Origin: Huiozyma naganishii CBS 8797
Lineage: Eukaryota; Ascomycota; Saccharomycetes; Saccharomycetales; Saccharomycetaceae
NCBI RefSeq assembly: GCF_000348985.1
Contig: NC_035933.1
Location: 124,001 to 188,000, forward strand
Direction of reading: 5' to 3'
Length of the DNA stretch: 64,000 bases
The first letter of the stretch is position 1. Each line of letters opens with the position of its first letter. Positions 20,786-31,805 of the stretch are shown here, in pieces. The translations under genes were made by a program, and so were the position numbers. Under the pieces are notes generated by a model that had not been told where the DNA came from, made no database searches, and saw only the letters and a list, made by a program, of their open reading frames with translations.

Positions 20786-21432
20786 TTATTCAATGCTGAA
20801 ATTCCACAATGGATCACCTAAGTGATGGATCAATTCAACACCATGACCTTTATTAATTTCTGCAATATCGTTAGTGCTCATCATCAATTTACCAATTGCT
20901 AGCGCGCTGTCCTTGTTTTCAGCATTGATAACAACGACCGTGTCCTTTTCAAAACCTGGCGATTCAGGTAGTTTAGCCCCAGGGGAAGTTAACCCTGGAC
21001 ACATTATATTGGCACCAGAGAGAACAAACTTAATAGCGCCTCTATCGACCTGTACTGTTGGATAGGCTTCTGGGAACCTGTGCACTAGTTTCAAAGATGG
21101 AATAAGCTCATCAAACTTCTGGAAAAAAAGCACCTCGCCATCAACGGTGTATAGTTGAATTTTATCTTCACATTTGATCAGCTCCACCTGACCTTTCTTG
21201 GGTATCAATTCATCAATAACTTGTTCCAACAATGGATACTGGGCAACCAATTTTGACTTCAAAGTTCTTTGGATGGAAGATTTCACTTTAGAGCGAGAAT
21301 GGATGTCTTCTTTGGAGAATCTGTTAGAGAAAAAAGTTGAATGTTAGTAGCTACCTTATAATGATGGAATTGTGCATTATCAAATAGCAGATTCGCTCTT
21401 GAACCGTGTTAGATTACATACTTTCTGAACAT
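20786..21432 (-). CDS. TMA20: Ribosome-associated PUA-domain protein (MCT-1/Tma20), spliced
   Basis: Two exons: 21432-21422 (11 nt, starting ATGTTCAGAAA) and 21320-20786. Joined, they encode 181 residues starting MFRKFSKEDIHSRSK, which matches the family N-terminus and its length of 181. The unspliced frame would begin at a GTG inside exon 2 and lacks the true start. The C-terminal half is a PUA domain (DRGAIKFVLSGANIMCPGL). Tma20 works with Tma22 in recycling 40S subunits and in reinitiation. Head-to-head spacing to SEC3 is not the case: both are on the minus strand, with SEC3 upstream. Confidence 0.95.
21321..21421 (-). other. Intron of TMA20 (101 bp)
   Basis: The 5' splice site GTATGT is at 21421-21416, the perfect branch box TACTAAC at 21349-21343 and the 3' end AACAG at 21325-21321. 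Removing it restores an in-frame AAA codon across the junction and the conserved N-terminus. It sits after only 11 coding bases, as yeast introns usually do. Confidence 0.95.
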
Positions 21433-21661
21433 TTTCGCGCTTATGAGGGTCGGCCTGTCAAGGTTGGCTTCGTGTAAGCTGCTCGTTTTGGCAGTTAAAT
21501 TTTTTAAACCCATTTAAATTTCGTTCGTGCAATTTTTTTTCTGCCTTCAAATATAATTCGGGTTTTCGACAGATTATAGAATAGCGTAGAGATCAGGCAC
21601 CAATGCTAAATTCAAGTATATACCTTTACATGTACTGAGTCTTCAATATTAACTGTGAGCT

Positions 21662-24600
21662 TCACTTCTTGTATTCCTCAAATGCGCTGATAATATCGTT
21701 CTTCGAAAAGTTAGGATGCAGTCCCCTATAGTACTTTTCCAGTAGAGTGTATAATCTCAGGTAAAGCGACACTGTTTGACCTTGCAAGCACGACCATAAC
21801 TTCTCACACAAAATCATGTTCATCGACTCCGGTTGGCCAGTAGAAGCATCTTCAAGCAGATGCTTGTGAAGTTTTCTAACAAGCACTTTAACTTCTTGGG
21901 TTGAGTAGCTGTTCAAGATAATTTGTAGGTTCTGTTTACTATAAGCCCCCCATGTTGATGGGTTCGCTCTTTCCGTTACAGTAGTTTCCATCACCCTAGT
22001 AGCACCATCCACAAACGATTTTAGTTTTGGCATGGTATCCTGAAGCATGAAGTTTGCATATTTATCCTTCTCACTCTCAAAAATATTCTTGCTGTTTTGG
22101 ATTGCATCATCGAATATGCCGCCTACCGGGCCATTCATGGCAGTAAGAAGCTCAATTAGCCAGTTGTAATTCATCAGAAGAGTTCTCGTTTTATTAAGGT
22201 CGCTAGCAGATATGGTTGGTTTTGCCAGAGAAGTAGATGTTTCCGCGTTCTCTTCGTTCTGCAGCAGATTTACAACATTTACAGCCAACTTCTTGAAAGA
22301 GTTTAACTTGAGCACGTTTGATTCGGCCATGCCAACATCGCTATCCTTTGCTGTCCTAGCGGTGTGTATCAAAGAGTCCTGTACGTTCTTTACAAATATT
22401 GGCAGTCCATATACAACGGGGAAAATATCCTTGTTGAAGTTATTCGTGACTGCTCTCTCAATGTAGAGCACTTGGCTATCTATGAAATCGGACCACAGTT
22501 GTTTCATCTGTTCGTGAATCTTCTTGAATGCAGCAAATAGAAATTCTTGGTTGGATGACTCCAAACGTTTTATTTTAGACTCAAGTAGCAGCATGATGGA
22601 TGGCTGTATTGTTTGGTTGCTTTTCGATAAATCGCTCAATGAAGTGACCAACTCGGAAATAATATGGCGGAACACTTCGGATACCATCTTTGACTCGGCA
22701 ATCGCCGACTCTCTATTTGAATCCATTTGTTGAATAGCATCGAGTGGCACAACTCTGGAGCTCGGGTCTTTGTACTTTGCAACATATTCGCTGAAAGTCA
22801 TGTCTGAAGATATGTGGAAAAAGATCGTCACAAAGTTTTGATAAACTGCGCAATGCTGCTGAATAAAATCTAGCATACTGGTAATGGATTCCAGTAGTGG
22901 AATATACATTGGCTCCTCCGTGGTGATTTTTCTTGTATCCCTGTAGCGCTGCCATTGCTGCAAAAGACGCTCTGCTCCCTGTTGTTGAGCAATACCCTTC
23001 TCGGGCTCGTACCTACTCGCAATCTGCTTCACGTTTTCCAAAACTTTCCCCCACATCCCTGAATACACAGCCTGTATGTTTTTATTCCATTTTTCCACGA
23101 TTAAGTTATACTTTTGTTTATCGATCCCCTTACAGAACGATATGAGCGAGGAAAACACAAGAAGCCTCTGAAGAATACTGATTAACTGTTCGTTTGTTGT
23201 CCCATCGTTTTTAATATTTGCAAAAAGTGAACCCATTTCTTTTACGAGGCGCTCTAAAAACAGCTCTGTTACTTTTTCATAGTAATGACGTCTTCTTTTC
23301 AAAGCCTCCATGTCTTTTAAAGTGTATTCCTGTTTACTTGCTTCGCCACTGATAGCTTCCAGAGCCTTGGAAAGCAGGCTTAATTGCGTTTCCATCCAAG
23401 GCAAATTACGTTCCCGTATTGAACACTTCAGCAGCTCCTTCAATGTGTCCTCGTCCAAAGAAACGGTATTCAAAAGGTCCGAAAGTGTATTCCAAAGCAT
23501 TTTTTTGTTTGCACTCTCTATCTGCAAACCGTTTTCTTGGATTTCCAGATATTTGATATCCTGAGAGAAGTTGTTGAGTTCCATCAAAAATAGAGAAAAT
23601 GCAGGGTTCATTTTAGAACACTCTTGTTCCACACTCTCTCCGTAAGGCACCAATTCCGGCCCAATAGTTTGGAGCGTGATGATATTTTTGTTGAAAGAGT
23701 GATTTGCTTCAATCATTTTGGCATTAAGTCTGTCGATCAGGGTGTCAGCATCATCGTCCAATTCCCAATTGATATCTGTCAGCGTTTCAAGTAGCTCCTC
23801 GTCTTTAATTTGCACACGTTTGGATCCCTTTGAAGCAGTAGCCTTGATATTGTCGTCTGATATGTCAGGAAGCGCGTGTTCCTCTTCTTGTATTGTGGAT
23901 ACTTCGTGGTATCTGTGTGGTTCTTCTTGTGTGAAGTTCCCGCTGTACCGGACTTCATCCCCTTGTTCGAAAGACAGTTCGCTGTCATCTGGTTGCGATA
24001 CTGCCCGTTTCGATGCAACTACTTCCTGATTCTCTAAGGGGGCATTCAGATCCACAGGGGCATTGAAGTCATCCTCTGCTGGGGGTTCTTCGGGTAATGG
24101 GACAGCTTCCGTGTAAGAAATTTCGCTGTTCAGGCTGTCATTCAAATCTGGTTCTGTGAGAGGTATGGGAGCAGGCAATCCATTCTCCTCTTGCATATTG
24201 TCGCTCAACATTGCATTAATGTTTTCTAGAACGCTGTCTGATTGTTTCTGCACGCCAGCACTAGCATCGTTTCCCATGTAAGATTCAGTAATATCATTGT
24301 ACTCCTCACCGTTTGCGCTAGTCGGTGGAATATTGAGTTGTTCTGGAGTGAGCCTTTCGTTGACCTCGTTTATGGTAGGGTTATACTGATAGGGAGCCTT
24401 TTCTAGCGAGTTCTGAGCTGGTCCTCTCGCGTTCTGTTGTGTTCCTTTCAACTGTTCCTGTTCCCTCGTTACAGCCTGTCTTTTGAGCTCCCTTTGGCGT
24501 AATGATTCTTGTTGCTCCTCTAATTGCCTTTGGTTCTCACGTTGGCGCTGTTGCTCCATTTCCTGTTGTCTCCTTTGCTCTTCGAATTGAATTTGTTCTT

Positions 24601-25741
24601 CAAGTTGTCGCCGTTGTTCCATCTCTTGCTGTCTACGCAATTCCAGCTCCTGTTGCCGATGCTGCTCCATCTCTTGCCGTCTACGCAATTCCAGCTCCTG
24701 TGCCTGCCGACGCTGCTCCATTTCCTGTTGTTTCATCTGTTCTTGTTCTGCTCTTTTTTGATTCTCTCTTTCTAGTTGATTTTGGCGTTCAAGCAAGTGT
24801 TGTTGCACCTCAGGTTGTGAATCCCTGTTCATTTGCAAGTTGCCCTCATTCTGATAATACTTGATATCGTTACTATTTCTGTAAGAGCTTCTAGGCGGTG
24901 GAACAGACGACTCGAACGTCTGGAAACTATCCGCCACATTACCACTTATTTCCGGGGTTATTCTATCAGTGGTAGGAGAGACCACCGATTTGAATACTGT
25001 TTTAGCACCACGGACGGCTCTCGAGTAGCTCCTTTCGTCGAGGTAAAACATTGAAAGATCCCAATTAACAAGTTCTGGCACATGGCCCTCGAATACCTGA
25101 CTGTACATCTTAATCAAGCTTTTAATAAAAACGGTTCTCTCCTTAGGGGAATTTGTTTCCCAGTAGTACGTTTTCCCCATGGTGAGTAAGAATCCCTCTG
25201 GAATTTCCGTGTCCCTTTCAACTTTCACTATTTCCTCCAAGTCCCATGTTCTTCCGATCTGGAAGGTACCATCAGAGTTTTCCCTCGCCTTATGCAAACT
25301 AACTTTTTTCGGGTTGTTTGCCATGGAACTCAGGATTAGCACTCTCTTCTTTTTATATTCCAACTTTGAGTCAGGGCCTGGTCTTACACTCGAATACTTT
25401 GCATCCTCTATAATTCTGACGTGAGTTATATAGTTGTTAGGCGGAGTACCCTTCTTGGAATCCGGTTTTGTAAAACAGGATGATATGATACGTTTAAGGT
25501 CCCTATCGTACTGCTCCGCCAGAAAATTAGAGTTTTGAGAGGATGTCGAAGACCTAGAAGTAGTCCTCTTATGCGATTGAGTCGAGCCAGTCACGGGAGG
25601 GATAGTGTCGCTGCTCTTTGGGGCACCCGTACTCGATGCAGAAGTCGTCCTCATGTGGATGGAGGAGTGCGACTGACCCTCATCCCGGGACGACTGTCTG
25701 CTGTGCGATTTCTTCTTAAACGGAGATATAACACTTTTCAT
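21662..25741 (-). CDS. SEC3: Exocyst subunit Sec3
   Basis: A 1359-residue subunit of the exocyst, which tethers secretory vesicles at bud tips. The N-terminus is basic/Ser-rich (SPFKKKSHSRQSS). A PH-like domain spans about residues 90-240 (VRIIEDAKYSSV ... FIKSLIKMYSQVF), the part known to bind PI(4,5)P2 and Rho GTPases. A long Gln/Glu/Arg coiled region (about 325-425, repeated QEMEQ/RRQ blocks) and an acidic stretch follow. The Sec3 C-terminal helical domain spans about 690-1359. Length is near the S. cerevisiae protein (1336). The start ATG at 25741 gives the conserved first residues. It is divergent from NTF2. Confidence 0.95.
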   Translation of the reverse strand: MKSVISPFKKKSHSRQSSRDEGQSHSSIHMRTTSASSTGAPKSSDTIPPVTGSTQSHKRTTSRSSTSSQNSNFLAEQYDRDLKRIISSCFTKPDSKKGTPPNNYITHVRIIEDAKYSSVRPGPDSKLEYKKKRVLILSSMANNPKKVSLHKARENSDGTFQIGRTWDLEEIVKVERDTEIPEGFLLTMGKTYYWETNSPKERTVFIKSLIKMYSQVFEGHVPELVNWDLSMFYLDERSYSRAVRGAKTVFKSVVSPTTDRITPEISGNVADSFQTFESSVPPPRSSYRNSNDIKYYQNEGNLQMNRDSQPEVQQHLLERQNQLERENQKRAEQEQMKQQEMEQRRQAQELELRRRQEMEQHRQQELELRRQQEMEQRRQLEEQIQFEEQRRQQEMEQQRQRENQRQLEEQQESLRQRELKRQAVTREQEQLKGTQQNARGPAQNSLEKAPYQYNPTINEVNERLTPEQLNIPPTSANGEEYNDITESYMGNDASAGVQKQSDSVLENINAMLSDNMQEENGLPAPIPLTEPDLNDSLNSEISYTEAVPLPEEPPAEDDFNAPVDLNAPLENQEVVASKRAVSQPDDSELSFEQGDEVRYSGNFTQEEPHRYHEVSTIQEEEHALPDISDDNIKATASKGSKRVQIKDEELLETLTDINWELDDDADTLIDRLNAKMIEANHSFNKNIITLQTIGPELVPYGESVEQECSKMNPAFSLFLMELNNFSQDIKYLEIQENGLQIESANKKMLWNTLSDLLNTVSLDEDTLKELLKCSIRERNLPWMETQLSLLSKALEAISGEASKQEYTLKDMEALKRRRHYYEKVTELFLERLVKEMGSLFANIKNDGTTNEQLISILQRLLVFSSLISFCKGIDKQKYNLIVEKWNKNIQAVYSGMWGKVLENVKQIASRYEPEKGIAQQQGAERLLQQWQRYRDTRKITTEEPMYIPLLESITSMLDFIQQHCAVYQNFVTIFFHISSDMTFSEYVAKYKDPSSRVVPLDAIQQMDSNRESAIAESKMVSEVFRHIISELVTSLSDLSKSNQTIQPSIMLLLESKIKRLESSNQEFLFAAFKKIHEQMKQLWSDFIDSQVLYIERAVTNNFNKDIFPVVYGLPIFVKNVQDSLIHTARTAKDSDVGMAESNVLKLNSFKKLAVNVVNLLQNEENAETSTSLAKPTISASDLNKTRTLLMNYNWLIELLTAMNGPVGGIFDDAIQNSKNIFESEKDKYANFMLQDTMPKLKSFVDGATRVMETTVTERANPSTWGAYSKQNLQIILNSYSTQEVKVLVRKLHKHLLEDASTGQPESMNMILCEKLWSCLQGQTVSLYLRLYTLLEKYYRGLHPNFSKNDIISAFEEYKK

Positions 25742-26057
25742 GTTCTCAGAATGTGCGGGTTCCCCTTAGCCACTAACCGTTGGAGCAACCGCTGTGTGAA
25801 ACAGATCCACCTCCCACAAGAGAGTCCCACAGCTCAAGAGAAGTACAAGAATATCAACTTTGAGATTATAACCCTAACTTTCGTCAGAAGCGATATTTCA
25901 GAAATCCCTTCGAGGATAGAAAAAAAAAAGAAGAAGAAGATGTAATGAGCGAGAGGCGTGTGTGGAATCTCGGGACCTGTCTTACCTCTCTCTGTGCCCT
26001 GCCGTTCCCTATTCTGACAGACTCACGAACTTCAATTCCATTTCGTCGTACCAAAAA
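25742..26057. promoter_or_regulatory. Divergent promoter SEC3 / NTF2
   Basis: 316 bp between two divergent starts. It includes an A/G-rich run (about 25920-25945) close to NTF2. No specific operator recognised. Confidence 0.5.
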
Positions 26058-26435
26058 ATGTCTATGGATTTCAATGCACTAGCCCAACAATTCACCGAAT
26101 TCTACTACAACCAGTTCGATTCGGACAGAAGCCAGCTGGGGAACTTGTACAGAGATGAGTCCATGCTAACTTTTGAAACGACCCAGCTACAAGGTACCAA
26201 GGCGATTGTTGAGAAATTGACCTCTTTGCCCTTCCAAAGAGTCTCGCACAGAATCACAACGCTGGATGCTCAGCCAGCATCCGCGAACGGCGATGTCCTT
26301 GTCATGATCACCGGTGATCTTTTGATTGACGAGGAACAGAACGCTCAACGGTTTTCCCAAGTGTTCCACTTGATCCCAGATGGTAACTCGTACTACGTTT
26401 TCAACGATATCTTCCGTTTGAACTACTCTTCCTGA
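26058..26435 (+). CDS. NTF2: Nuclear transport factor 2
   Basis: 125 residues, exactly the size of yeast Ntf2, which imports Ran-GDP into the nucleus by binding FG nucleoporins. It begins [17 protein letters not shown] and includes RDESMLTFE and a C-terminal FNDIFRLNY, all typical. The frame is open from 25962, but the upstream part is not family-like. The ATG at 26058 sits in the good context CCAAAAAATG. Confidence 0.96.
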   Translation: MSMDFNALAQQFTEFYYNQFDSDRSQLGNLYRDESMLTFETTQLQGTKAIVEKLTSLPFQRVSHRITTLDAQPASANGDVLVMITGDLLIDEEQNAQRFSQVFHLIPDGNSYYVFNDIFRLNYSS

Positions 26436-26567
26436 TTGATAGGGAGTCACACAGAAAGAGAGCTACGATGTGGCAATCTGCGTTATACATCAATCCTATA
26501 TAAGATAGTAAGAATATAAAAAGAAACATGTCAGCTTAACCTATTTGGCTTAGCAAACAACAGTCAT

Positions 26568-27284
26568 TTATAAGTAATCCCTCAGTACCGCTCTGCGCTG
26601 CTTTTGGGACTCTTTTGCCGGGGCGCCGTCAATGATATCGGCGGCGACTTGCTCGTCGACCTCCACTGATTTGCGGATGTATCTGATCAGCTTGCTCGTA
26701 TCGACAAGTGCGTGAGGTACAGAGACAACGCCGTGTTCATCCGCGGCAATGAGGTCATTTGGTTTGATGGTCTGGACCGCGGAATCGCTACAGAGCATAT
26801 CCAAGTCAACGTTGACTGCTACTGGTTTCACGGTCAGCTTACTTGCACAGGCTCCAACACCGTAGCTGTGCACTGGGAAACTCAGGTCCCGGAACTCAGA
26901 CATATCCCTGACACGACCAAACACTATGCACCCTCGACATGCTTGATGCTGCGCCCTCGTAGCCATCAGGCCACCAAAGACAGCCACGGTTGGTTTGACG
27001 TAGGGCGCTACATCCCTTTGCAAAGGTGGCGTCAGTGCTATGACCATAACTGAGCCAGCGGGCACCTCATCGATGAAGTTCACCGTATCTCTAGGATCAT
27101 CGACCGGCGCAAAAAGAACAGTGTATGCCTTTCCCACAGTAGTCTTGTCGCTCCCGCTTTTACTTCTTTGAACCAAGTTGGGGAAGTAGCCGCCCGTTGG
27201 AATATCGTACAAGTTCAATAGTCCGTCACTGATATCACAGGTGGTAAACTCCGCCAATTCTTGACAAGCTGCGTCGTCCTCCAT
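26568..27284 (-). CDS. RraA-like aldolase / oxaloacetate decarboxylase (YER010C-like)
   Basis: 238 residues of the RraA/HMG aldolase family. Family signatures are visible: TCDISDGLLNLY near the N-terminus and the GGLMA ... CRGCIVFGRVRD stretch (about residues 98-126), whose Arg and Asp bind substrate and metal. Yeast YER010C has 4-hydroxy-4-methyl-2-oxoglutarate aldolase and oxaloacetate decarboxylase activity. Order and convergence with NTF2 match S. cerevisiae. Confidence 0.9.
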   Translation of the reverse strand: MEDDAACQELAEFTTCDISDGLLNLYDIPTGGYFPNLVQRSKSGSDKTTVGKAYTVLFAPVDDPRDTVNFIDEVPAGSVMVIALTPPLQRDVAPYVKPTVAVFGGLMATRAQHQACRGCIVFGRVRDMSEFRDLSFPVHSYGVGACASKLTVKPVAVNVDLDMLCSDSAVQTIKPNDLIAADEHGVVSVPHALVDTSKLIRYIRKSVEVDEQVAADIIDGAPAKESQKQRRAVLRDYL

Positions 27285-27587
27285 TTTCGCAGCAAAAGAA
27301 CGTTACGTTTTACTATCTTAAACCACCGCAGCACAAGTGCGCTCTCCCCATTCATATCTTGAGCTGCAAGCAACCCTATCTGTCTTATATGAGACTTTAC
27401 GGAAGTGACAAATTTTCTACTGAGATCCGCATAAAACATTGTATACGCAAACTAAGGTACTCTTATTGGCTGGGTTTCTTATTTGACATAATCGATTCTG
27501 CTTTGTAGGTTAAGACTTCTAGATTTACATAAGACTATACATAATAACAGCACTGTTCAGGGATTGCGAGACGTGCCGAAGGAGAAG
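27285..27587. other. Intergenic between the RraA-like gene and PAN1
   Basis: About 300 bp: promoter of the RraA-like gene plus the 3' end of PAN1. This junction is a synteny break relative to S. cerevisiae, where YER010C is followed by TIR1 and not by PAN1. Confidence 0.5.
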
Positions 27588-30500
27588 CTATGGCAACGGT
27601 GGTGGAGGAGGTATCCCCGTAGTTGGTGGCCCTTGAGTATCCTCTTCGTCAGAGGAAACAGATTCGGGAATGGATAGATCTGCGTCATCATCGTTAGCCT
27701 CGTTGGTTCCCTCAGTTGATGAGAGTAAAGGTGGTGGCGGTGGTATCCCTCCTGGAATGTTCGAGCCCATGTTTGGCACGGGAGGTGGTGTAGGCACAGC
27801 TGGAACTGGTGCAGACACGTCTGACACTAGAGGTGGAGGTGGGGCAAGTGGGACCGCATCGGTTGAGACAAAAGGTAATGGTGGTGCCACAGGCACAGGT
27901 GGTGCAGCACCGGGGACCGATACATTCACTGTCTCTGCGGCATCAGCATTTGGCGCCGGCTCATTAAATCCACTAGGGATGGGTGGAGCTACTGGAACTG
28001 CAGTCTGTGGTAAAGGTGCATTCTTACCGTCGTCATGATCGGAATCAGACCACCCATCGTCATCACCATCGTCCTTCGTGTCCAGTTTAGGCGGAGGTGG
28101 GATATGGTTTACCGAATCAGGACCCTTGGGAACAGATGGTGCCATAGAGACAGGCTGAGAGGTTGCAGTAGACGATGCAGCATTCGCATTGGCATTTTGA
28201 GCGGCAGGCGCCACCTTGTTCCCACTTTTATCGTTGTCATCGGACCATTCGTCCTCACTGTGATCATCGAGTCCTCTCTGTATCCTTCTCTGCGCCTCCG
28301 CTGCTCTAGCATCAAAAGACGACGTAGCGGAATTCGCTGGCTCCTGTTTGAAGAAGGGGTTTCTCTGCCTATCGGTACCAGCATTTTGTGCGGGGGCCGC
28401 ATTCACTGGAAACTGCGGCTTATCGTTACTGATTCTGTCTTGAGCACCTTGTGTTGTACTCTCAGCAGGTTTGGCCTTGTCAGGTGAAGACAAGTTTTCT
28501 TCCGCTTTGGCCTCTTCGAGTTGTCTACGTAGTTCAAGTTTTCTTTTCTGCTTCTCGGCTGTCTTTTTCAACTTCAATTGTTGCAGCTGTTCTCTTAGTT
28601 GCTTTTCCTCTTCATCTTCACTACCGCTCTCATCCTGTGCCTCTGGTTGCACCCGTTCTACTGAGCCAGATTGCACAGGTTTTGTAATCAATTGAGGAGT
28701 AGAGACCGGTGTTGAGTGATCGTTCTTCTCTTCTATAAACGGGGTGGAGTCTACGTTTTTGTGAGACACTTCAGAATTATTTCTCGACCGACCCCCTGGA
28801 CGGCGGTCCAACCCAAATTTGGCCAGTTTCTTTTTCATCCTCTGTTGCGCTTGCTCCTTCAGGTAGGCTGCTCTATCCTCTGATGTTTTGAACTGAGAGT
28901 AAGAGGGTGTGGAAGGTGCGCTAGAATCGACCGTAGAAGATGCACTTTGTTGAGCAGAGGAGATGTGTGCTGCATTCAGCCTTTCAATGAACTTACGGAC
29001 TTCAGGCTCCAGACCAACGCCAAACTCCCATCTTTGGAAGCTCGAGTTATCATTGCCGATATTCTTACCATATAGTGATGACTTGAGCGACGCAGATATA
29101 TCAGATATTGAGCTCCTGATGTCCGCAATAATCTCCAAATTCTTCGAACTCTCACTTCTGATCTTAGCAATTTCTTCTTCATTTCTGGAAGAGTTGCCGT
29201 CATCTGTTTCAGGGACGGATTTACCTGTCAGAGCAGCCATTCTTGATTTTAAAAGAGCTCTGCTTTGGGCTTTTCTTCTTTCACTGTCCGTGCCCTCTCC
29301 ACCTGGATTCCGAGATTTGCACAATTCAATCTTTGCACTCATAATATCGGTGTCAACTTTAGCAATATCCGAGAATAGAGAAGGAACTTTGTAAACGATA
29401 CTATAGAATCTCTCCTTCAAGGTACCAGGAATGGAAGAATTGTCGTCAGCAGTGGTAAATTTAGGACTTCCAATCTTGTCACATAAGGAATGGATTGCAT
29501 TCAGCTCATCTTGCAAAGTCGTCCCGGCTGATTGAGATGTTCTTTGGGATGTTGGCTTCTTCAGTGGTTCTTGTTCAATGACTGGGTTTGCGGCGGCTAA
29601 GGAAGCTTGATTAATCGCAGGGTACTTCGATTCAATATTTTCGGAAGAGGCAACGGATGCTGTGGCAGTTGGTGTTTTCTGGGTGTTTACCTCTTCTTGA
29701 GACTTGGAAGAGTATACTTTCCGCCGGTTTTTGAAATTAGGTAAAGTATCCGCATCGTCGTTGTTCTTGTAGCTCAAAGCATCAATTTTAGAGGAACTGT
29801 TGTTACTGATGGAGTTAGATGTTTTCAGCTGGCTTTTCAAATTATCCAAAATCTGAGTACTTGGTGGAACTAAGCTTGGGGGTAGCTTGGTTGGTAAAGT
29901 TTTGCCGTCCAACTTCCTATACACCAAGTGCATCCCAAGTGCAAATTCTTGTCTGTTCAACTGTCCACTGTTATTGATGTCACATAAATTCCAAATATGC
30001 TCCAGGTCGCCTCTGTTCAACCCAGACTTTCTGAAGATTTCGACAGCTGTTGGGGAGTCTAGTACACCTTTATTGTTCGTGTCATACGTTTCAAATATCT
30101 TGTAAAATAGAGATTTTTCATTTGGAGTAATTACATCCTCCTCTTCCGCTAATACCTGGTTATTGTTTCCCATTTGGTTCACAAAGTTAGCTTGGGAGTA
30201 GATTTCATTATTACCAAAACCAGTCTTTTGGGCAACAAGAGGGACTGTGGGGTTAAAGTTGGATGGTGGGTAATAACCAGTTGCTTGTGGCTGTAGCTGA
30301 GCCTGCTGTTGGTTGAAACCCTGTCCAAAAGATAACTGAGGCATCATCATACCGCCAGTGGTGTTCGGGGCCATGGAACCATACCCACCAGTAATCTGGG
30401 CTTGCATGGGATTAGATCCTGTCAGCTGTGCATTCAGGGCTCCAAACGATGTTTGAGGCATCATTACACCGCCCGTTGTTTGTGCCATCATAGGTCCTCC

Positions 30501-31805
30501 TGTAGTCTGGCCCATTACTGGTCCTCCAGTAACCTGCGCTGGCATACCGAAGCTTGTTTGCGGCATGTAACCTGTGGATTGAGGGTTCATCATCCCGCCA
30601 GTCATCTGTCCCTGTAATGGCATCCCAAAGCTGGTATGTGGCATTAGACCTGTTGGTTGAGGCTGCATAACTGGCATACCCGCAGTTATCATTTCGTCAA
30701 ATGGAGTCTTGGTCGCATTAGCACTTGCAGCAATACTCACGTTGATGGCATCAATAAAACTGGACACTTCATTCTTCGTCTTAGTATCTAGTTCGTATGG
30801 GATTGAATCACCTTGTAAAACATCGTTGATCAGGTGCATAGCCAGCGCAAATTCAGGGAATAGTAGTTCACCGGCCCTGCTCGTGTCACAAAGAGCCCAG
30901 ATCTTGGCCAATTGAGAGGGTTGCAACCCTGATTTCAGTAAAATGGCTCGGCAGTCTGATCCAGTAATGGTGTTTGATCCCGGTTTGACTATAGACCTGA
31001 ACAAAGTTTCAAACTTAGCCTGATCATTGGCAGTGATGAAAGACAATCTCATTGCAGGAATCTTGATCTCTTTGTTAACCCCATTGTTCGCAAAAGAGTT
31101 AACAAAACCAGTAGCAGTGGGCTTCAGTGGCTCTAGTGGAACCTGCGATTGCTGGATATAAAATCCTGTTTGTTGTGGTAACAGCGGTTGTAGAGACGTT
31201 TGGGAAGTTAGCTGAGGTTGCTGGATTTGAGGCTGCTGGATTTGAGGCTGTTGGATCTGAGGTTGTTGGATCTGAGGCTGTTGGATCTGAGGTTGTTGGA
31301 TCTGAGGTTGTTGGATCTGAGGTTGTTGGATCTGAGGTTGTTGGATCTGAGGTTGTTGGATCTGAGGTTGCTGCATTTGAGCTTGTTGGCCTTGGTTTTG
31401 CATACCCCCAAAGTATCCAGTTCCTTGCTGTTGCATTGGCTGCATCCCTGTTTGAAATTGAGATTGGCCAATATCTTGACTCTGGTTTGAGAATCCAGTT
31501 GGGGTGGCTACGTTGGACCCCTGCTGCTGTTGATAAAAGCTGCCTGTCATTTGAGGATTGGACACATTTGGAGTCAAATTGTTGCCAAACCCGGACTGCT
31601 GAGGTTGTTGTTGTTGCATACCACCATATAAATTCTGGACTGTCTGTTGAGTCTGCTGGCCCGTTGGAGCCATATTCATGAATTGTGGCTGTTGCTGTTG
31701 CTGTTGCTGAGGCTGAGCCTGTTGGGGTGCTTGTTGCTGCGGTTGTTGGTAGTAAGGGCTACCATTCTGGTAGGGTGGTCCCTGGTTCTGGTACGGGTTG
31801 TACAT
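27588..31805 (-). CDS. PAN1: Actin-patch/endocytosis scaffold Pan1
   Basis: 1405 residues starting MYNPYQNQG. The open frame extends five codons further, to a TTG at 31820, but the family begins MYNPYQ, so I use the ATG at 31805. A Gln-rich N-terminus includes a tandem QIQQP array. Two EH domains follow, each with an EF-hand-like loop ([36 protein letters not shown]). Many xxQxTG motifs, such as QPQPTG and QGQMTG, are known Ark1/Prk1 phosphorylation sites. Then come a Lys/Glu coiled coil and a Pro-rich C-terminus with poly-Pro and acidic clusters. Pan1 activates Arp2/3 with End3 and Sla1 at cortical patches. Confidence 0.95.
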   Translation of the reverse strand: MYNPYQNQGPPYQNGSPYYQQPQQQAPQQAQPQQQQQQQPQFMNMAPTGQQTQQTVQNLYGGMQQQQPQQSGFGNNLTPNVSNPQMTGSFYQQQQGSNVATPTGFSNQSQDIGQSQFQTGMQPMQQQGTGYFGGMQNQGQQAQMQQPQIQQPQIQQPQIQQPQIQQPQIQQPQIQQPQIQQPQIQQPQIQQPQIQQPQLTSQTSLQPLLPQQTGFYIQQSQVPLEPLKPTATGFVNSFANNGVNKEIKIPAMRLSFITANDQAKFETLFRSIVKPGSNTITGSDCRAILLKSGLQPSQLAKIWALCDTSRAGELLFPEFALAMHLINDVLQGDSIPYELDTKTKNEVSSFIDAINVSIAASANATKTPFDEMITAGMPVMQPQPTGLMPHTSFGMPLQGQMTGGMMNPQSTGYMPQTSFGMPAQVTGGPVMGQTTGGPMMAQTTGGVMMPQTSFGALNAQLTGSNPMQAQITGGYGSMAPNTTGGMMMPQLSFGQGFNQQQAQLQPQATGYYPPSNFNPTVPLVAQKTGFGNNEIYSQANFVNQMGNNNQVLAEEEDVITPNEKSLFYKIFETYDTNNKGVLDSPTAVEIFRKSGLNRGDLEHIWNLCDINNSGQLNRQEFALGMHLVYRKLDGKTLPTKLPPSLVPPSTQILDNLKSQLKTSNSISNNSSSKIDALSYKNNDDADTLPNFKNRRKVYSSKSQEEVNTQKTPTATASVASSENIESKYPAINQASLAAANPVIEQEPLKKPTSQRTSQSAGTTLQDELNAIHSLCDKIGSPKFTTADDNSSIPGTLKERFYSIVYKVPSLFSDIAKVDTDIMSAKIELCKSRNPGGEGTDSERRKAQSRALLKSRMAALTGKSVPETDDGNSSRNEEEIAKIRSESSKNLEIIADIRSSISDISASLKSSLYGKNIGNDNSSFQRWEFGVGLEPEVRKFIERLNAAHISSAQQSASSTVDSSAPSTPSYSQFKTSEDRAAYLKEQAQQRMKKKLAKFGLDRRPGGRSRNNSEVSHKNVDSTPFIEEKNDHSTPVSTPQLITKPVQSGSVERVQPEAQDESGSEDEEEKQLREQLQQLKLKKTAEKQKRKLELRRQLEEAKAEENLSSPDKAKPAESTTQGAQDRISNDKPQFPVNAAPAQNAGTDRQRNPFFKQEPANSATSSFDARAAEAQRRIQRGLDDHSEDEWSDDNDKSGNKVAPAAQNANANAASSTATSQPVSMAPSVPKGPDSVNHIPPPPKLDTKDDGDDDGWSDSDHDDGKNAPLPQTAVPVAPPIPSGFNEPAPNADAAETVNVSVPGAAPPVPVAPPLPFVSTDAVPLAPPPPLVSDVSAPVPAVPTPPPVPNMGSNIPGGIPPPPPLLSSTEGTNEANDDDADLSIPESVSSDEEDTQGPPTTGIPPPPPLP
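31215..31379 (-). repeat. 15-bp in-frame tandem repeat in PAN1 (QIQQP)n
   Basis: About ten consecutive copies of a 15-bp unit (ggttgttggatctga on the plus strand) with few substitutions encode QIQQP. The array is length-flexible without breaking frame and the copies are nearly identical, so recent slippage or unequal exchange is likely. Confidence 0.9.

Noticed and set aside
21433..21661. A U4 snRNA gene, which I recall lying between TMA20 and SEC3 in S. cerevisiae
   Set aside because: Only 229 bp are available and no U4-like 5' stem or Sm site is visible.
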